Assembly: GCF_025148285.1 (NCBI RefSeq)
Contig: NZ_CP102268.1
Coordinates: 2,769,001-2,833,000 of the forward strand
Length of the DNA stretch: 64,000 nt
Origin: Marvinbryantia formatexigens DSM 14469
GTDB taxonomy: Bacteria; Bacillota; Clostridia; Lachnospirales; Lachnospiraceae
Direction of reading: 5' to 3'
Shown here: positions 54,815 to 63,784 of the stretch, in pieces
How positions within the stretch are numbered: the first letter of the stretch is position 1
How the letters are laid out: every line of letters begins with the position of its first letter
Notes under the pieces: generated by a model
What the model was told of the DNA's origin: nothing
Seen by the model: the letters and a program-made list of their open reading frames with translations, nothing else
Databases searched by the model: none
Made by a program: the position numbers and the translations under genes

Positions 54815-54928
54815 ATGAAGGTTAGATCATCAGTAAAACCTATCTGCGAAAAATGCAAAATCATCAAGAGAAAGGGCAGTATCAGAGTAATCTGCGAGAA
54901 CCCGAAGCATAAACAGCGCCAGGGCTGA
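54815..54928 (+). CDS. rpmJ: 50S ribosomal protein L36
   Basis: A 37-residue protein, full length for bL36, beginning [14 protein letters not shown] and ending KHKQRQG. The zinc ligands C11, C14, C27 and H32 are present (zinc-binding C+ type). AAAGGAGG lies upstream. It is the first gene of this operon: infA, which usually precedes rpmJ, is not here. Confidence 0.96.
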   Translation: MKVRSSVKPICEKCKIIKRKGSIRVICENPKHKQRQG

Positions 54929-55342
54929 TCCTGTTGTTTATGCGGCTTGATTACGGCTTCAGTATGCGGTGGATTTTGTGCGCATACTGGGACAATATAC
55001 GAACGGGACATCCCAATCCGCGGCAGGAAGCCGGACATATGATCCGGAGTGGACGGTGCACCGCATATAAGGCGTGCGCAGGATCCTTGGGCAGGATGTC
55101 TCACATATATTGCTTCTAATACCGCATTTCCGGGTACCGGCGGATTTGCGGAAAGGTCGTCAGTATTGCCGTTTGCTTATCAGACGGCAGTCATTTTTTG
55201 CGGCTGGGTGGTGGAAAAGATTTCCAAAACCCCAATTAAAGACAATATAGCGAAGCACCGGGCTGCGCACAACATTTCAGACGTCTTGCTATGGACGGGC
55301 TGCGTGATGACGGGAGCTTAGAGAAAATGGAGGAAAAATTAC
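54929..55342 (+). other. 414-bp noncoding leader between rpmJ and rpsM
   Basis: No supported gene. It contains a terminator-like hairpin, GCCGTTTG (55168-55175) with CAGACGGC (55181-55188, one G-U), followed after 5 nt by TTTTTT (55194-55199). A smaller stem, TTTCCG with CGGAAA, lies near 55130-55156. Neighbouring genes of this operon are normally under 50 bp apart. It could be an attenuator or r-protein-binding leader. Confidence 0.5.
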
Positions 55343-55711
55343 ATGGCTCGTATTGCTGGTGTAGACTTACCAAGAGAGAAAAGAATCGAAATCGGTCTGA
55401 CTTACATTTACGGGATTGGCAGAACAAGCTCGAACAAGATTCTGGAGGCGGCAGGCGTAAATCCGGATACCCGTGTCAGAGATCTGACGGACGAAGAGGT
55501 TTCCAAAATCCGTGACGTAATGGATGAACATTACACAGTGGAAGGTGACCTGAGAAGAGAAATCGCTCTGAATATCAAGAGACTTCAGGAAATCGGATGC
55601 TACAGAGGTATCCGCCATCGTAAAGGGCTTCCGGTTCGTGGTCAGAAGACAAAGACCAATGCAAGAACACGCAAGGGACCGAAGAAGACAGTAGCTAATA
55701 AGAAGAAATAA
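55343..55711 (+). CDS. rpsM: 30S ribosomal protein S13
   Basis: A 122-residue uS13 of normal length. It starts [20 protein letters not shown] and ends with the basic tail [33 protein letters not shown] is the conserved 16S-binding part. GGAGG precedes the ATG. Confidence 0.97.
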   Translation: MARIAGVDLPREKRIEIGLTYIYGIGRTSSNKILEAAGVNPDTRVRDLTDEEVSKIRDVMDEHYTVEGDLRREIALNIKRLQEIGCYRGIRHRKGLPVRGQKTKTNARTRKGPKKTVANKKK

Positions 55712-55741
55712 TAGAATAGGAAGAAAGTAGGTTAGTTTATC

Positions 55742-56137
55742 ATGGCTAAAAAAGTTACAAAAAAAGTGACAAAAAAGCGCGTTAAGAAAAACGTTGAACG
55801 CGGACAGGCACATATCCAGTCATCTTTCAACAATACCATTGTTACACTGACAGATGCTGCTGGAAACGCATTATCATGGGCGAGTGCCGGTGGTCTGGGA
55901 TTTAAAGGTTCAAGGAAATCTACTCCCTATGCAGCACAGATGGCGGCAGAAACAGCAACAAAAGCAGCCCTGGTTCATGGCTTGAAGACCGTTGATGTTT
56001 TTGTAAAGGGACCGGGCTCAGGACGTGAAGCAGCGATTCGTGCACTGAGTGCATGTGGTCTGGATGTTATCAGTATTACAGATGTTACGCCGGTACCGCA
56101 CAACGGATGCCGCCCGCCGAAACGCAGAAGAGTCTAA
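55742..56137 (+). CDS. rpsK: 30S ribosomal protein S11
   Basis: A 131-residue uS11. It has a basic N-terminus ([20 protein letters not shown]), the core [20 protein letters not shown] and the end [12 protein letters not shown]. The ribosome site is weak (GTAGG at a distance), so translation may depend on readthrough from rpsM 30 bp upstream. Confidence 0.97.
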   Translation: MAKKVTKKVTKKRVKKNVERGQAHIQSSFNNTIVTLTDAAGNALSWASAGGLGFKGSRKSTPYAAQMAAETATKAALVHGLKTVDVFVKGPGSGREAAIRALSACGLDVISITDVTPVPHNGCRPPKRRRV

Positions 56138-56154
56138 TCAGGAGGTAAGTGAAG

Positions 56155-56748
56155 ATGGCAGTAGATAGAACTCCGGTCTTGAAAAGATGCCGTTCCCTCG
56201 GCCTTGACCCGGTATATTTAGGAATTGATAAAAAGTCTAACAGAGAATTAAAGAGAGCAAACCGCAAGATGAGTGAGTATGGTCTGCAGCTCCGCGAGAA
56301 GCAGAAAGCAAAATTCATCTATGGCGTGCTGGAAAAACCGTTCCGCAACTACTATAAGAAAGCGGAGAGAATGCCGGGCATGACAGGTGCAAACCTTATG
56401 ACCATGCTGGAGAGCAGACTGGACAACGTTATTTTCAGACTTGGTTTTGCAAGAACACGTAAAGAGGCAAGACAGATCGTAGACCACAAGCATGTGCTGG
56501 TAAACGGCAAGCAGGTGAACATCCCGTCCTACCTTGTAAAAGCAGGCGACACTGTTGAAATCAAAGAAAAATGCAAGGGATTCCAGAGATACAAAGAGAT
56601 TCTGGAAGCGACCAACGGCAGACTGGTTCCGGACTGGCTGGATGTAGATACAGAAAACTTAAAAGCAACGGTTAAAGAACTTCCGGCAAGAGAAGCAATC
56701 GACGTTCCGGTAAACGAAATGCTTATCGTCGAGCTGTACTCGAAATAG
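56155..56748 (+). CDS. rpsD: 30S ribosomal protein S4
   Basis: A 197-residue uS4 that nucleates 30S assembly and in many bacteria represses its own operon. It starts MAVDRTPVLKRCRSLGLDP. The S4 RNA-binding domain (about 88-150) has ESRLDNVIFRLGFARTRKEA and VNGKQVNIPSYLVKAGD. The ATG at 56155 has GGAGG 9 bp upstream; a GTG at 56149 is too close to it. Confidence 0.97.
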   Translation: MAVDRTPVLKRCRSLGLDPVYLGIDKKSNRELKRANRKMSEYGLQLREKQKAKFIYGVLEKPFRNYYKKAERMPGMTGANLMTMLESRLDNVIFRLGFARTRKEARQIVDHKHVLVNGKQVNIPSYLVKAGDTVEIKEKCKGFQRYKEILEATNGRLVPDWLDVDTENLKATVKELPAREAIDVPVNEMLIVELYSK

Positions 56749-56778
56749 TCGCGAAAGCATTAAGCCGTGCGCAGACGA

Positions 56779-56823
56779 AAAAAGATGTACGCGCTATGCT
56801 TGCATAAGCGCAAACATCTTTTT
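56779..56823 (+). terminator. intrinsic terminator between rpsD and rpoA
   Basis: AAAAAGATGT (56779-56788) pairs perfectly with ACATCTTTTT (56814-56823). An inner stem, GCGCT/AGCGC with ATGC/GCAT, lies within. The T-run is part of the stem and the A-run makes it symmetric. It lies inside the operon, so rpoA needs readthrough, antitermination or another promoter. Confidence 0.75.
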
Positions 56824-56836
56824 GAGGATGCATAGG

Positions 56837-57018
56837 GCGCAAGCCCGCGCACGAGCAGCGTAAGCTGCGAGGGGCGCAGCACGGCGTAAAAAGCCGTGTG
56901 AAGCGCAAGCCCGCGCACGAGCAGCATAGGCTGCGAGTAGTGCAGCACGGCGTAGAAAGCCGTGTGAAGCATGGGCCCGCGCACGAGCAGCATAGGCTGC
57001 GAGTAGTGCAGCACGGCG
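56837..57018. repeat. 66-bp tandem repeats (2.8 copies) upstream of rpoA
   Basis: Copies at 56837-56902, 56903-56968 and 56969-57018 (partial, 50 bp). Each unit carries GCAGC-4nt-GCTGC and, in the full copies, CACGGC-7nt-GCCGTG hairpins. Copies differ at a handful of positions. The frame happens to stay open because 66 is a multiple of three, but no start or ribosome site supports translation. Confidence 0.92.
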
Positions 57019-57065
57019 AATATATAACCCTCACAACAACAAACCCAGAAGGAGGGACCTTAGTA

Positions 57066-58025
57066 GTGTTCGATTTTAACAAACCGAGAATTGAGATTGC
57101 AGAAATCTCAGAAGACCGTAAATATGGAAGATTTGTCGTGGAACCGCTGGAGAGAGGTTATGGCACAACGCTTGGGAATTCCCTTCGCAGAATTATGCTT
57201 TCCTCCCTGCCGGGTGCAGCGGTAAGCCAGGTAAAGATTGAGGGCGTATTACACGAATTCAGTTCTATTCCGGGCGTAAAAGAGGATGTCAGCGAAATCA
57301 TCATGAATCTGAAATCGCTGGCGATTAAAAATACCAGTAAGACAAATGAACCGAAGGTAGCATATATCGAGTATGACGGAGAAGGTGTTGTGACTGCAGC
57401 GGATATCCAGGTAGACCAGGATATCGAGATTCTCAATAAAGACCAGATTATTGCTACACTGAGCGGCGGTCCTGACAGTAAGCTCTATATGGAAATTACA
57501 ATTACCAAGGGCAGAGGCTATATCAGTGCGGATGAAGGCAAGACGCCGGATATGCCGATCGGTGTAATTGCGGTTGACTCTATTTATACCCCGGTAGAGC
57601 GTGTAAACATGACGGTGGAAAACACCCGTGTGGCACAGGCTACAGATTTTGACAAGCTGACACTGGATGTATACACAAATGGAACCCTTGCTCCGGACGA
57701 GGCGGTCAGCCTTGCGGCAAAGGTGCTCAGTGAACATCTGAGTCTGTTTATTGATTTGTCCGAAAGCGCAAAAACAGCGGAAATCATGATTGAGAAAGAG
57801 GACAATGAAAAAGAAAAAGTTCTGGAAATGAACATCGACGAGCTGGAGCTGTCTGTTCGTTCCTACAACTGCCTGAAGAGAGCAGGCATCAACACGGTGG
57901 AAGAGCTGTGCAACAGAACTCCGGAGGACATGATGAAGGTCCGGAATCTGGGACGCAAATCCCTGGAGGAGGTTCTTGCGAAACTCAAAGAACTGGGATT
58001 GCAGCTTAATCCGAGTGAGGAATAA
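57066..58025 (+). CDS. rpoA: DNA-directed RNA polymerase subunit alpha
   Basis: A 319-residue alpha subunit. The N-terminal assembly domain has [20 protein letters not shown]. The C-terminal domain (about 245-315) has [19 protein letters not shown] and [15 protein letters not shown] for UP-element and activator contacts. The start is GTG at 57066, 9 bp after GGAGGG (57051-57056). The open frame that continues upstream runs through the tandem repeats and is not part of the protein. Confidence 0.96.
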   Translation: MFDFNKPRIEIAEISEDRKYGRFVVEPLERGYGTTLGNSLRRIMLSSLPGAAVSQVKIEGVLHEFSSIPGVKEDVSEIIMNLKSLAIKNTSKTNEPKVAYIEYDGEGVVTAADIQVDQDIEILNKDQIIATLSGGPDSKLYMEITITKGRGYISADEGKTPDMPIGVIAVDSIYTPVERVNMTVENTRVAQATDFDKLTLDVYTNGTLAPDEAVSLAAKVLSEHLSLFIDLSESAKTAEIMIEKEDNEKEKVLEMNIDELELSVRSYNCLKRAGINTVEELCNRTPEDMMKVRNLGRKSLEEVLAKLKELGLQLNPSEE

Positions 58026-58044
58026 AGCGCGCATATAGCGCAGG

Positions 58045-58062
58045 ATACGCCATGCGGCGTAT
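58045..58062 (+). other. hairpin between rpoA and rplQ
   Basis: ATACGCC (58045-58051) pairs perfectly with GGCGTAT (58056-58062) over ATGC. No T-run. The remainder of the 109-bp gap can form a further GC-rich stem (GCACG at about 58077 with CGTGC at about 58108). Confidence 0.5.
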
Positions 58063-58134
58063 GGAAGATTATTTTGGCACGGGGAGTAAGCCCGAAGAGC
58101 GTTCCCGCGTGCTCCGAAAATGGAGGAAAATAAA

Positions 58135-58671
58135 ATGGCAGGTTACAGAAAACTGAGCAGAACATCCGCTCAGAGAAAAGCGTTACTGAGAAACCAGGTT
58201 ACAGCTCTGCTGCAGCATGGAAAAATCGTTACGACAGAAGCAAAGGCAAAGGAAGTACGCAAGATTGCGGAGAGCCTGATTGCACTGGCTGTAAGAGAGA
58301 AAGATAATTACGAAACTGTTACGGTTACCGCAAAGGTTCCGCGCAAGGACAAGGACGGCAAGAGAGTAAAGGAAGTCGTAGACGGAAAGAAAGTAACTGT
58401 TTATGATGAAGTACAGAAGGAAATCAAGAAAGATGCTCCGAGCAGACTTCATGCAAGAAGACAGATGATGAAGGTTCTCTATCCGGTAACTGAGGTTCCG
58501 AAGGAAGCTGCCGGCAAGAAGAAAAGCACGAAGCAGGTTGATCTGGTAGACAAACTGTTTACAGAATATGGTCCGAAATACGCAGACCGCAATGGTGGTT
58601 ACACCAGAATCGTAAAGATTGGTCTTCGTAAGGGCGATGCAGCAATGGAAGTATTGCTGGAGCTTGTATAA
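58135..58671 (+). CDS. rplQ: 50S ribosomal protein L17
   Basis: A 178-residue bL17 beginning [20 protein letters not shown]. It is longer than the usual 115-125 residues because of an insertion (about 65-125, with [18 protein letters not shown]) before the conserved end [19 protein letters not shown]. Such insertions occur in clostridia. GGAGG precedes the ATG at 58135. It is the last gene of the operon. Confidence 0.96.
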   Translation: MAGYRKLSRTSAQRKALLRNQVTALLQHGKIVTTEAKAKEVRKIAESLIALAVREKDNYETVTVTAKVPRKDKDGKRVKEVVDGKKVTVYDEVQKEIKKDAPSRLHARRQMMKVLYPVTEVPKEAAGKKKSTKQVDLVDKLFTEYGPKYADRNGGYTRIVKIGLRKGDAAMEVLLELV

Positions 58672-58697
58672 AACGGATGTAAAGATATAAAAAGATA

Positions 58698-58726
58698 CGG
58701 CACCGCGCAGGCGGTGCCGTTTTATA
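58698..58726 (+). terminator. intrinsic terminator of the alpha operon
   Basis: CGGCACCGC (58698-58706) pairs perfectly with GCGGTGCCG (58711-58719), with loop GCAG, then TTTTATATTT. An A-run precedes it. Confidence 0.9.
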
Positions 58727-58805
58727 TTTCCCGAAAATTTCAGTAAAACAAAAAGATTCTCATTTAATTCCGGATACGCAGCAGGAAATCTGCAGCACCA
58801 GAATT

Positions 58806-60050
58806 TTATTTATTTCTGGATTCTGGTATCTGGTCATCGTATTGGTAAGACCTCGTATACGGACGATAGGGAACATTTACGGGAATGCCCTGTTCCTCAA
58901 CGGACCGGGAATCCTGCGCGTCCGAAAAAGGCATATGCGGGCTGTAATCAGTCTGTGAAGCCTGCGTCTGCTGCGGCTGGTAATCAGTCTGTGAAGCCTG
59001 TGTCTGCGGCTGAAATGTCTCATCCGTGGACTGTATCGGGGAAGTTTCATGCATTCTTACTTTCTGCCGGACATATTCCGGATATCCTGTTGGCTGCTGC
59101 ACATTCTCCGGAGCGAAACCATCATGATCCTGCGTCGGCTGCATTTGCTGCTGATTCTGCCGTGCATATTCACGGACTTGCCCGTCCTGCGTCGGCTGCA
59201 TTTGCTGCTGATTCTGTCGCGCATATTCCTGGACTTGCCTGTCCTGCGTCTGCTGCGCTTGCTGCCAGCTCTGCTGTGCCTGGGACTGTTCGTTCTGCGG
59301 AGCAGGATTGTCATAATCCTGCATCGGCTGCGCTTGTTGCCAGTGCTGTCCTGCATACCCCTGCGGCTGCCCGCTCTGCGGAGCAGAACCGGTATATCCC
59401 TGTCCGGCATACCCCTGCCGGGACCGCTGCACCGGCGGCATCTGTCCCTGCATCCGGGGCTCCTGCCACATCTGCCCGGAACGCGCCTGCATCCGGGGCT
59501 CCTGCCATGCCTGCCCGGAACGCGCCTGCATCTGCGGCTCTGCTTCTTTTTTCTTTTTCTTCTTCCGCGGGCGGAAAATAGTTTTTCTTCCGGTCCAGCC
59601 GACGATTCTCACCAGAATGATTCCCCAGAAAACGCCAAAGCTGTCGATTGCCACGTCGCGGACGGAAGGACCGCGTCCCTCCACAAATGACTGATGGTAT
59701 TCATCCCCGCAGGCAAAGCCCACGCAGATGAAACCGGCGAGAAGCATCAGCCAGATGCCGTGCACCCCGTATACATATAAAGGAAACGATACGGCAACCG
59801 CCAGTGCAAAATATTCTGTCATATGTGCCAGCTTCCGGACTAGACCGTGAATCCGGTAGACCCAGGTCTCAATCTCCCAGTCCGCCATTCCTGCGTTCAG
59901 CGTCTGATCCACGGTTTCCACTATTTTATAGCTGACTTTATAGCTGAGCTGCGAGGACACCTCGCCGGGCTGTGCCGAAAAACTGTAAATCATATACATC
60001 AGAAGAAGGGCGGGCACAAAGGAAAATGGTTTTAATAAAGTCCTTATCAT
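58806..60050 (-). CDS. VanZ-like membrane protein with glutamine-rich repeat tail
   Basis: A 414-residue protein. The N-terminal VanZ-like domain (about 1-165) has four hydrophobic segments and the family block GDEYHQSFVEGRGPSVRDV. A basic stop (RPRKKKKKK) is followed by about 235 disordered residues rich in Gln, Pro, Tyr and Ser. The tail has internal tandem repeats: QARSGQ(A/M)WQEPRM twice, a 19-residue unit containing EYARQNQQQMQPTQD twice, and TQASQTDY twice. VanZ itself gives low-level teicoplanin resistance; the role here is unknown. The start at 60050 has GGAGG upstream. Confidence 0.88.
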   Translation of the reverse strand: MIRTLLKPFSFVPALLLMYMIYSFSAQPGEVSSQLSYKVSYKIVETVDQTLNAGMADWEIETWVYRIHGLVRKLAHMTEYFALAVAVSFPLYVYGVHGIWLMLLAGFICVGFACGDEYHQSFVEGRGPSVRDVAIDSFGVFWGIILVRIVGWTGRKTIFRPRKKKKKKEAEPQMQARSGQAWQEPRMQARSGQMWQEPRMQGQMPPVQRSRQGYAGQGYTGSAPQSGQPQGYAGQHWQQAQPMQDYDNPAPQNEQSQAQQSWQQAQQTQDRQVQEYARQNQQQMQPTQDGQVREYARQNQQQMQPTQDHDGFAPENVQQPTGYPEYVRQKVRMHETSPIQSTDETFQPQTQASQTDYQPQQTQASQTDYSPHMPFSDAQDSRSVEEQGIPVNVPYRPYTRSYQYDDQIPESRNK

Positions 60051-60178
60051 TGTGTACCTCCTGTAATTTGTTTTCTGAATAAGTGTCATGATACCACGCC
60101 TGTTTTTGAATGTCCATCATTTTAAGAAAAATATAAGAAGAAACGCTGAAAAAACCGCTTCCTGCCAGGATTTTTTTC

Positions 60179-60207
60179 TTGACATCAGCGCCCGGACTAT
60201 GTATACT
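60179..60207 (+). promoter_or_regulatory. promoter of the str operon
   Basis: A perfect TTGACA (60179-60184), a 17-bp spacer and TATACT (60202-60207), 110 bp before rpsL. Confidence 0.9.
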
Positions 60208-60317
60208 AAATTCGTGCGCGGGAAGACGCAGGTCTTTTTTTGCGCCAAAATAGCGTTATTCATGACAGAATAACCGGCAACCACAACCCAGAGGGAATAA
60301 CACAGGAGGTAAAAGGA

Positions 60318-60740
60318 ATGCCAACATTTAATCAGTTAGTAAGAAAAGGCAGAGAGACGTCTACCAGAAAATCTACTGCACCGGCACTTCAGAAGGGCTT
60401 CAACTCTCTGAAGAAAAAGAGCACCGATGTATCTGCACCGCAGAAGAGAGGTGTCTGCACAGCAGTAAAGACAACAACTCCTAAGAAGCCGAACTCAGCT
60501 CTTAGAAAAATTGCCAGAGTACGTCTGTCTAACAACATCGAGGTTACGAGCTACATTCCGGGCGAGGGACACAATCTGCAGGAGCACAGCGTTGTTCTTA
60601 TCCGCGGCGGACGTGTAAAGGACCTTCCGGGTACCAGATACCACATTGTACGTGGTACACTTGATACCGCAGGTGTTGCGAAGAGAAGACAGGCACGTTC
60701 CAAATATGGAGCAAAGAGACCGAAAGACGCAAAGAAATAG
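60318..60740 (+). CDS. rpsL: 30S ribosomal protein S12
   Basis: A 140-residue uS12 of the decoding centre. It starts [15 protein letters not shown] and contains [19 protein letters not shown] (with the Lys altered in streptomycin resistance; here the wild-type K) and [20 protein letters not shown] precedes the ATG. An upstream in-frame start would add 26 residues. Confidence 0.97.
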   Translation: MPTFNQLVRKGRETSTRKSTAPALQKGFNSLKKKSTDVSAPQKRGVCTAVKTTTPKKPNSALRKIARVRLSNNIEVTSYIPGEGHNLQEHSVVLIRGGRVKDLPGTRYHIVRGTLDTAGVAKRRQARSKYGAKRPKDAKK

Positions 60741-60752
60741 AGTGCGGGGAAG

Positions 60753-60853
60753 GAAAACAAGCGCGAGCAAAGCGGGCATTTGTTTTCACCCAGGCGATCA
60801 CGGGAAAACCAGAATGTGCGTAAGCACAGCGGATGCGAAGCAGACGGGTTTTC
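60753..60853 (+). other. two hairpins in the 336-bp rpsL-rpsG gap
   Basis: GAAAACAA (60753-60760) pairs with TTGTTTTC (60780-60787). GAAAACC (60804-60810) pairs with GGTTTTC (60847-60853), enclosing TGTGC/GCACA. Neither has a T-run after it. The rest of the gap to 61076 shows no gene. This spacing is unusual for rpsL-rpsG. Confidence 0.55.
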
Positions 60854-61076
60854 GGGTCGCGTAAGACAGTAAGCAACAAAATCGTATCACAAACAGAACT
60901 AGTATTTGTGCCGGGATTCTATTACCAGGTGGTTGCAGGTTAAAAATAGAAGCTTTGGGCGCGAAACACATTAGAGAGACACATGTGAGTACCGATGAAT
61001 TAATCAGCCTCTATAAGAGCAGCCGGATTATCATCTGCTGTTCTTGATAGACAACAATATTAAGGAGGGAAGTAAC

Positions 61077-61547
61077 GTGCCGCGTAAAGGACATACTCAG
61101 AAAAGAGACGTATTGGCAGACCCGCTGTACAATAACAAGGTGGTTACGAAGCTTATCAATAACATTATGTTAGATGGTAAGAAGGGTATCGCACAGAAAA
61201 TTGTATACGGTGCGTTCGACAGAGTGGCTGCAAAAACAGACAAGCCGGCTATCGAAGTATTTGAAGAAGCAATGAATAATATCATGCCTGTTCTGGAAGT
61301 AAAGGCAAGACGTGTAGGTGGTGCTACCTACCAGGTGCCGATTGAGGTAAGAGCAGACAGACGCCAGGCGCTGGCTCTTCGCTGGCTGACCATGTTCTCC
61401 CGCAAGAGAGGCGAGAAGACAATGGAAGAGAGACTGGCAAACGAGATTATGGATGCAGCAAACAATACTGGCGCATCTGTAAAGAGAAAAGAAGATATGC
61501 ATAAGATGGCAGAAGCTAACAAGGCTTTCGCTCATTACAGATTCTAA
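61077..61547 (+). CDS. rpsG: 30S ribosomal protein S7
   Basis: A 156-residue uS7, exactly the canonical length when started at the GTG at 61077, 6 bp after AAGGAGGGA. It reads [15 protein letters not shown] at the start, has [18 protein letters not shown] and ends [10 protein letters not shown]. An ATG at 61044 would add 11 residues not in the family. Confidence 0.96.
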   Translation: MPRKGHTQKRDVLADPLYNNKVVTKLINNIMLDGKKGIAQKIVYGAFDRVAAKTDKPAIEVFEEAMNNIMPVLEVKARRVGGATYQVPIEVRADRRQALALRWLTMFSRKRGEKTMEERLANEIMDAANNTGASVKRKEDMHKMAEANKAFAHYRF

Positions 61548-61565
61548 TTAGGAGGAGAAACTACC

Positions 61566-63683
61566 TTGGCTGGAAGAGAATATCCGTTAGAGAGAACCAG
61601 AAACATTGGTATTATGGCGCATATTGATGCCGGTAAAACTACCGTGACAGAGCGTATCCTTTATTATACCGGTGTTAACTACAAGATTGGTGATACTCAT
61701 GAGGGTACTGCTACTATGGACTGGATGGAGCAGGAGCAGGAAAGAGGTATTACCATCACTTCAGCCGCTACAACCTGTCACTGGACATTGCAGGAAGAGT
61801 GCAAGCCGAAGCCGGGTGCCCTGGAGCATCGTATCAACATCATTGATACACCGGGTCACGTTGACTTTACAGTAGAGGTTGAGCGTTCCCTTCGTGTACT
61901 GGATGGCGCTGTCGGCGTATTCTGTGCAAAGGGTGGTGTAGAGCCTCAGTCCGAAAATGTTTGGCGTCAGGCTGACACTTATAACGTACCGAGAATGGCA
62001 TTCATCAATAAGATGGATATCCTTGGTGCAAACTTCTACGGCGCCGTAGAACAGATTAAGACCAGACTGGGAAAGAATGCCATCTGCATTCAACTCCCGA
62101 TTGGCAAAGAAGACGATTTTAAAGGAATCATTGACCTGTTTGAAATGAAAGCCTACATCTATAATGATGAAAAGGGCGATGACATTTCCGTTGTCGATAT
62201 TCCGGAGGATATGCAGGAAGACGCAGAGCTGTACCGCACAGAGCTGATTGAAAAAATCTGCGAGCTGGATGACGACCTGATGATGGCTTACCTGGAAGGC
62301 GAAGAGCCGTCCGTTGATGAGCTGAAGGCGGTTCTGAGAAAGGCTACCTGCGAGTGCACAGCAGTTCCGGTATGCTGCGGAAGCGCATACAGAAACAAGG
62401 GCGTTCAGAAGCTTCTGGATGCAATCATTGAATTTATGCCGTCACCGCTTGATATTCCGTCCATTAAGGGTACCGACCTGGACGGCAACGAGGTTGAGAG
62501 ACATTCTTCTGATGATGAACCGTTCTCCGCTCTGGCATTCAAGATTATGGCGGACCCGTTTGTCGGCAAACTGGCATTCTTCCGTGTGTATTCCGGTACA
62601 ATGAACTCCGGTTCCTATGTACTGAACTCCACGAAGGGCAAAAAGGAGCGTGTTGGACGTATCCTTCAGATGCACGCAAACAAGAGAGCCGAGCTGGATA
62701 AGGTATATTCCGGCGACATCGCAGCGGCAGTCGGATTTAAGGTAACAGGTACCGGCGACACCATCTGCGACGAGCAGCATCCGGTTATCCTGGAATCAAT
62801 GGAATTCCCGGAACCGGTTATCGAGCTGGCAATCGAACCAAAGACAAAAGCAGGACAGGGCAAGATGGGCGAGGCGCTTGCAAAACTTGCAGAAGAAGAC
62901 CCGACCTTCCGTGCTCATACAAATCAGGAAACAGGACAGACCATCATTGCAGGTATGGGAGAGCTCCATCTGGAGATCATCGTAGACCGTCTGCTGCGTG
63001 AATTCAAGGTTGAGGCAAATGTAGGCGCACCGCAGGTTGCTTACAAGGAGACCTTCACCAAGGAAGTAAGCGTGGACAGCAAATATGCGAAGCAGTCCGG
63101 TGGACGCGGACAGTATGGTCACTGTAAAGTTATCTTCACCCCGATGGACCCGAATGGCGAGGAGACCTTCAAATTCGAATCCACCGTTGTCGGCGGTGCT
63201 ATTCCGAAGGAATATATCCCGGCAGTCGGCGAGGGTATCGAGGAAGCTGCAAAATCAGGTATCCTCGGAGGATTCCCGGTACTCGGCGTTCACGCAAATG
63301 TATACGACGGTTCCTACCATGAGGTCGACTCCTCTGAAATGGCATTCCATATCGCCGGTTCTATGGCGTTCAAGGATGCTATGAAGAAGGGCGGAGCAAT
63401 CCTGCTTGAGCCGATCATGAAGGTAGAGGTAACGATGCCGGAGGAATACATGGGCGATGTTATCGGTGATATCAACTCCCGTCGTGGACGTATCGAGGGT
63501 ATGGAAGATATCGGAGGCGGCAAGATGGTGCGTGGCTACGTTCCGCTTGCAGAAATGTTCGGTTATTCCACCGACCTTCGTTCCAAGACACAGGGACGCG
63601 GCAACTACTCCATGTTCTTTGAGAAATATGAGCCGGTTCCGAAGTCTGTACAGGAAAAAGTACTGAGCAATAAAGGGAAATAA
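61566..63683 (+). CDS. fusA: elongation factor G
   Basis: A 705-residue translocase of full length. G1 is [20 protein letters not shown]3 is DTPGHVDF, and G4 is [10 protein letters not shown]. Domain IV and V blocks include [13 protein letters not shown] and [14 protein letters not shown]. The start codon is TTG, 12 bp after AGGAGG; no ATG is available at this position. It is part of rpsL-rpsG-fusA-tuf. Confidence 0.97.
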   Translation: MAGREYPLERTRNIGIMAHIDAGKTTVTERILYYTGVNYKIGDTHEGTATMDWMEQEQERGITITSAATTCHWTLQEECKPKPGALEHRINIIDTPGHVDFTVEVERSLRVLDGAVGVFCAKGGVEPQSENVWRQADTYNVPRMAFINKMDILGANFYGAVEQIKTRLGKNAICIQLPIGKEDDFKGIIDLFEMKAYIYNDEKGDDISVVDIPEDMQEDAELYRTELIEKICELDDDLMMAYLEGEEPSVDELKAVLRKATCECTAVPVCCGSAYRNKGVQKLLDAIIEFMPSPLDIPSIKGTDLDGNEVERHSSDDEPFSALAFKIMADPFVGKLAFFRVYSGTMNSGSYVLNSTKGKKERVGRILQMHANKRAELDKVYSGDIAAAVGFKVTGTGDTICDEQHPVILESMEFPEPVIELAIEPKTKAGQGKMGEALAKLAEEDPTFRAHTNQETGQTIIAGMGELHLEIIVDRLLREFKVEANVGAPQVAYKETFTKEVSVDSKYAKQSGGRGQYGHCKVIFTPMDPNGEETFKFESTVVGGAIPKEYIPAVGEGIEEAAKSGILGGFPVLGVHANVYDGSYHEVDSSEMAFHIAGSMAFKDAMKKGGAILLEPIMKVEVTMPEEYMGDVIGDINSRRGRIEGMEDIGGGKMVRGYVPLAEMFGYSTDLRSKTQGRGNYSMFFEKYEPVPKSVQEKVLSNKGK

Positions 63684-63702
63684 ATGAAAAAGGGCTTGAA
63701 AA

Positions 63703-63732
63703 TATCTATGATTTGAAATATAATCATAGATA
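63703..63732 (+). other. perfect hairpin between fusA and tuf
   Basis: TATCTATGATT (63703-63713) pairs perfectly with AATCATAGATA (63722-63732). It is not directly followed by a T-run. It may be a processing or stability element that lets tuf be expressed above fusA. Confidence 0.55.
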
Positions 63733-63784
63733 GCCTGTTAAAAATTAAAAACGAAATCTGATTTTTTTAAGGAGGACATTCAAA

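Noticed and set aside
56837-57018. CRISPR array
   Set aside because: Units are contiguous 66-bp repeats without unique spacers, and no cas genes are in the window.
56898-57065. In-frame N-terminal extension of rpoA through the tandem repeats
   Set aside because: The repeat unit is a multiple of three so the frame stays open by chance. The GTG at 57066 has the ribosome site, and the normal RpoA length and start follow it.
58955-59690. Two overlapping plus-strand ORFs opposite the VanZ-protein tail
   Set aside because: They mirror the repetitive glutamine-rich tail in other frames, have no ribosome sites and show only low-complexity Ala/Ser/Leu sequence.
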